64,000 nucleotides of DNA from Poecilobothrus nobilitatus. Its lineage: Eukaryota; Arthropoda; Insecta; Diptera; Dolichopodidae. Shown here piece by piece: positions 62,690 through 64,000 of the stretch; positions within the stretch are counted from its first letter, which is position 1, and every line of letters starts with the position of its first letter. Below the pieces are notes generated by a model. The model searched no databases. It saw nothing but the letters and a program-made list of their open reading frames with translations, and had not been told where the DNA came from. The position numbers and the translations under genes were made by a program. Location of the stretch: contig OX352772.1 of the NCBI GenBank assembly GCA_947095535.1, positions 42,675,445 to 42,739,444 of the forward strand, given 5' to 3'.

Positions 62690-63470
62690 GGCCGGTTGCT
62701 GTAAGGGCCAGCTATACTCTTTAATTATAAAAGTTTTGTTTTATATGTTACGTAAAATTTGGATACTCTAAATATTTGTATATCCCATTTAACGATGCAA
62801 CTGAGGGGATTTTGTACAATTTTGCAAAATCTACTTGCACAGCTTTAAGTTCATTAAGCTTAATTCTTCATTTTTTGGTTCATAAAAAAAGTTAATCACT
62901 TACTATGTGTAATTTATCTGTAAAAAATCCTACGTACATTTCATATACATAAAATATAATAATATAATGTTTATATATTATAAATTTAATGGTTGGTTTA
63001 GGTGGCTGGCCACCGCCGCTCATTGCAGTGACCCCAATTAGCGCGTTAGCACCGTTTTGCTACCACTTCCGTGACCACAAGGCTTATAATAGGGCTATAT
63101 TAATTTTTATTTTAGATCCATTTGGTTGCGTTCAGAAACCTTACCATATCTGCAGGTTGCTTAACCGCTAGATCACTAAGATCGTTGAGTTGATGGCTAC
63201 CCAGAATTGCTCTTCTGGCTCTAGCCAGCGCTGGGTACTTACAGGTGAAGTGTGTGATGGATTCTTTCTCATTCCGTTCCTCATGAGAACGCTTCATTCC
63301 TAGCTTCATTCCGGCTGGATAGCTGCAATAGATTTTCGGTTCTTTTTTTATCATACGATGGCCAGACTTTCCTTTATAATTTAATACTTTTACCGCAATT
63401 ACACATGAAAAGTGAAAGTTGATATATTTCCACAGCATATTGTATGTGCGGCGGAGGAAACAAAAATAAA
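62690..63470 (-). pseudogene. LINE relic: end of ORF2 (zinc-knuckle region) and 3' UTR
   Basis: On the minus strand 63438-63112 is an open frame of 108 residues. It contains GKSGHRM, 'NEKESITHFTCKYPALARAR', AILGSHQLNDLSDLAVKQPA and MVRFLNATKW. The H-x-x-C-x-x-PALAR-R...LG...L..L......LLRF...T.W pattern is the typical tail of jockey/I/R1-type LINE proteins. Upstream residues of the zinc knuckle are disturbed (one Cys seems lost). Below 63112 lies a 3' UTR-like region with a G/C-rich block (63001-63095) unlike the local base composition. The reverse transcriptase itself is not in the window. Confidence 0.65.
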
Positions 63471-63840
63471 TAAATTAAATACTTGTTTATAAAGTTTCGG
63501 ACGTATAATGAAAACTAACGTTACTTTATGTTATACGTTGTACTAGTGCTATCGTTTTGCTCTCTATACGCATAATTTTTTAGCACCTTACAAAAGAGTT
63601 TAACTAATGAAATTTGTGTTTACGGAAAAAAAAGAACTTGAATTGTAGGCGTGGGTTTAAATGGAAATTTTAGCAGATGCAAGTTTGAAACTTGTATCTA
63701 TAATATAATACACAAGATGTTGGCGAGACCTTGCCAACATGTAAAAAAATATATTTTATATCTATAATAAAACATTCACACTGAATGTAAACTAAACTGG
63801 CAATGATGATATTTTTGTATATTTATTTAATAATTTAAAA

Positions 63841-63999
63841 TTTTATTACCAGAGACACAAATTTTTGACTCAAAGTATTATCAAGAGGCACAAACCGTTC
63901 ATTAAATATATAAATAAATTTAGTAAATATTATTAGTGACCAAATTTTCCGCTAGAAGTATTATCAGAGACACAAACCCTTCATTAAAAGTGAGTACAG
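63841..63999. repeat. tandem repeat of about 83 bp running to the window end
   Basis: AGTATTATCAAGAGGCACAA (63874) with ACCGTTCATTAAA and AGTATTATCAGAGACACAAA (63957) with CCCTTCATTAAA are two diverged units. The preceding CAGAGACACAAATTTTTGAC suggests a partial third. The array may continue past the window. Confidence 0.55.
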
Positions 64000-64000
64000 T

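Noticed and set aside
1..64000. CRISPR arrays, operons, ribosome binding sites, rRNA or tRNA genes
   Set aside because: Spliced genes and repeats show this is eukaryotic nuclear DNA; no regular direct-repeat/spacer array and no cloverleaf or rRNA sequence was seen.

Overview
The window looks like a piece of an insect nuclear genome, most probably Diptera. It is strongly A+T-rich (roughly three quarters by eye), full of long poly(A)/poly(T) tracts, and its genes are split by GT-AG introns with T-rich 3' splice sites. Codons in the coding exons are heavily A/T-ended. Two clear protein genes are metazoan, and two of the dispersed repeats have the layout of repeats common in fly genomes (terminal 'GGGTATAATA', an internal 'GTCCGTCCGTACG' block, 'GGGATACCCG' ends). 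No species can be named from the sequence alone.

Region by region. (1) 1-1385: intron of the first gene, carrying an antisense, decayed non-LTR reverse-transcriptase relic with a readable YVDD motif. (2) 1386-9668: the last seven exons of a Grip-type multi-PDZ scaffold gene (+ strand), giving 912 residues that run from the second half of PDZ1 to the stop after PDZ7. (3) 9.7-21 kb: intergenic DNA with small inverted-repeat elements, a broken Tc1/mariner-superfamily transposon with intact ends (12879-14144), a fold-back mariner-type MITE (16503-17092) and a non-autonomous hAT element with a perfect 8-bp target duplication (18505-19442). (4) 21167-30257: a four-exon pancreatic-type lipase gene (+ strand, 529 aa) with a long first intron that holds nested MITEs. 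(5) 30.3-64 kb: gene-poor. It contains several 3' ends of one LINE family, all on the + strand, a Harbinger-type MITE with TAA duplications (40163-40891), fly-type 'ATACCCGTATGAAC' repeats, a second hAT-type MITE and a LINE relic of higher G+C near 63 kb. It also holds isolated short exons: a 17-codon last exon at 38515, a secretory-type exon at 53801, and a spliced 37-codon single-membrane-span ORF at 61369-62039.

The two confident genes do not form a functional unit. Grip proteins are intracellular adaptors that bind receptor tails, and the lipase is a predicted secreted or lumenal enzyme. The most interesting unexplained signals are the spliced micropeptide candidate near 61-62 kb and the shared phase and start of two possible second exons (28586 and 38515) for the exon at 21167. 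All gene models are read by eye from splice signals and reading frame; no searches or computations were run.
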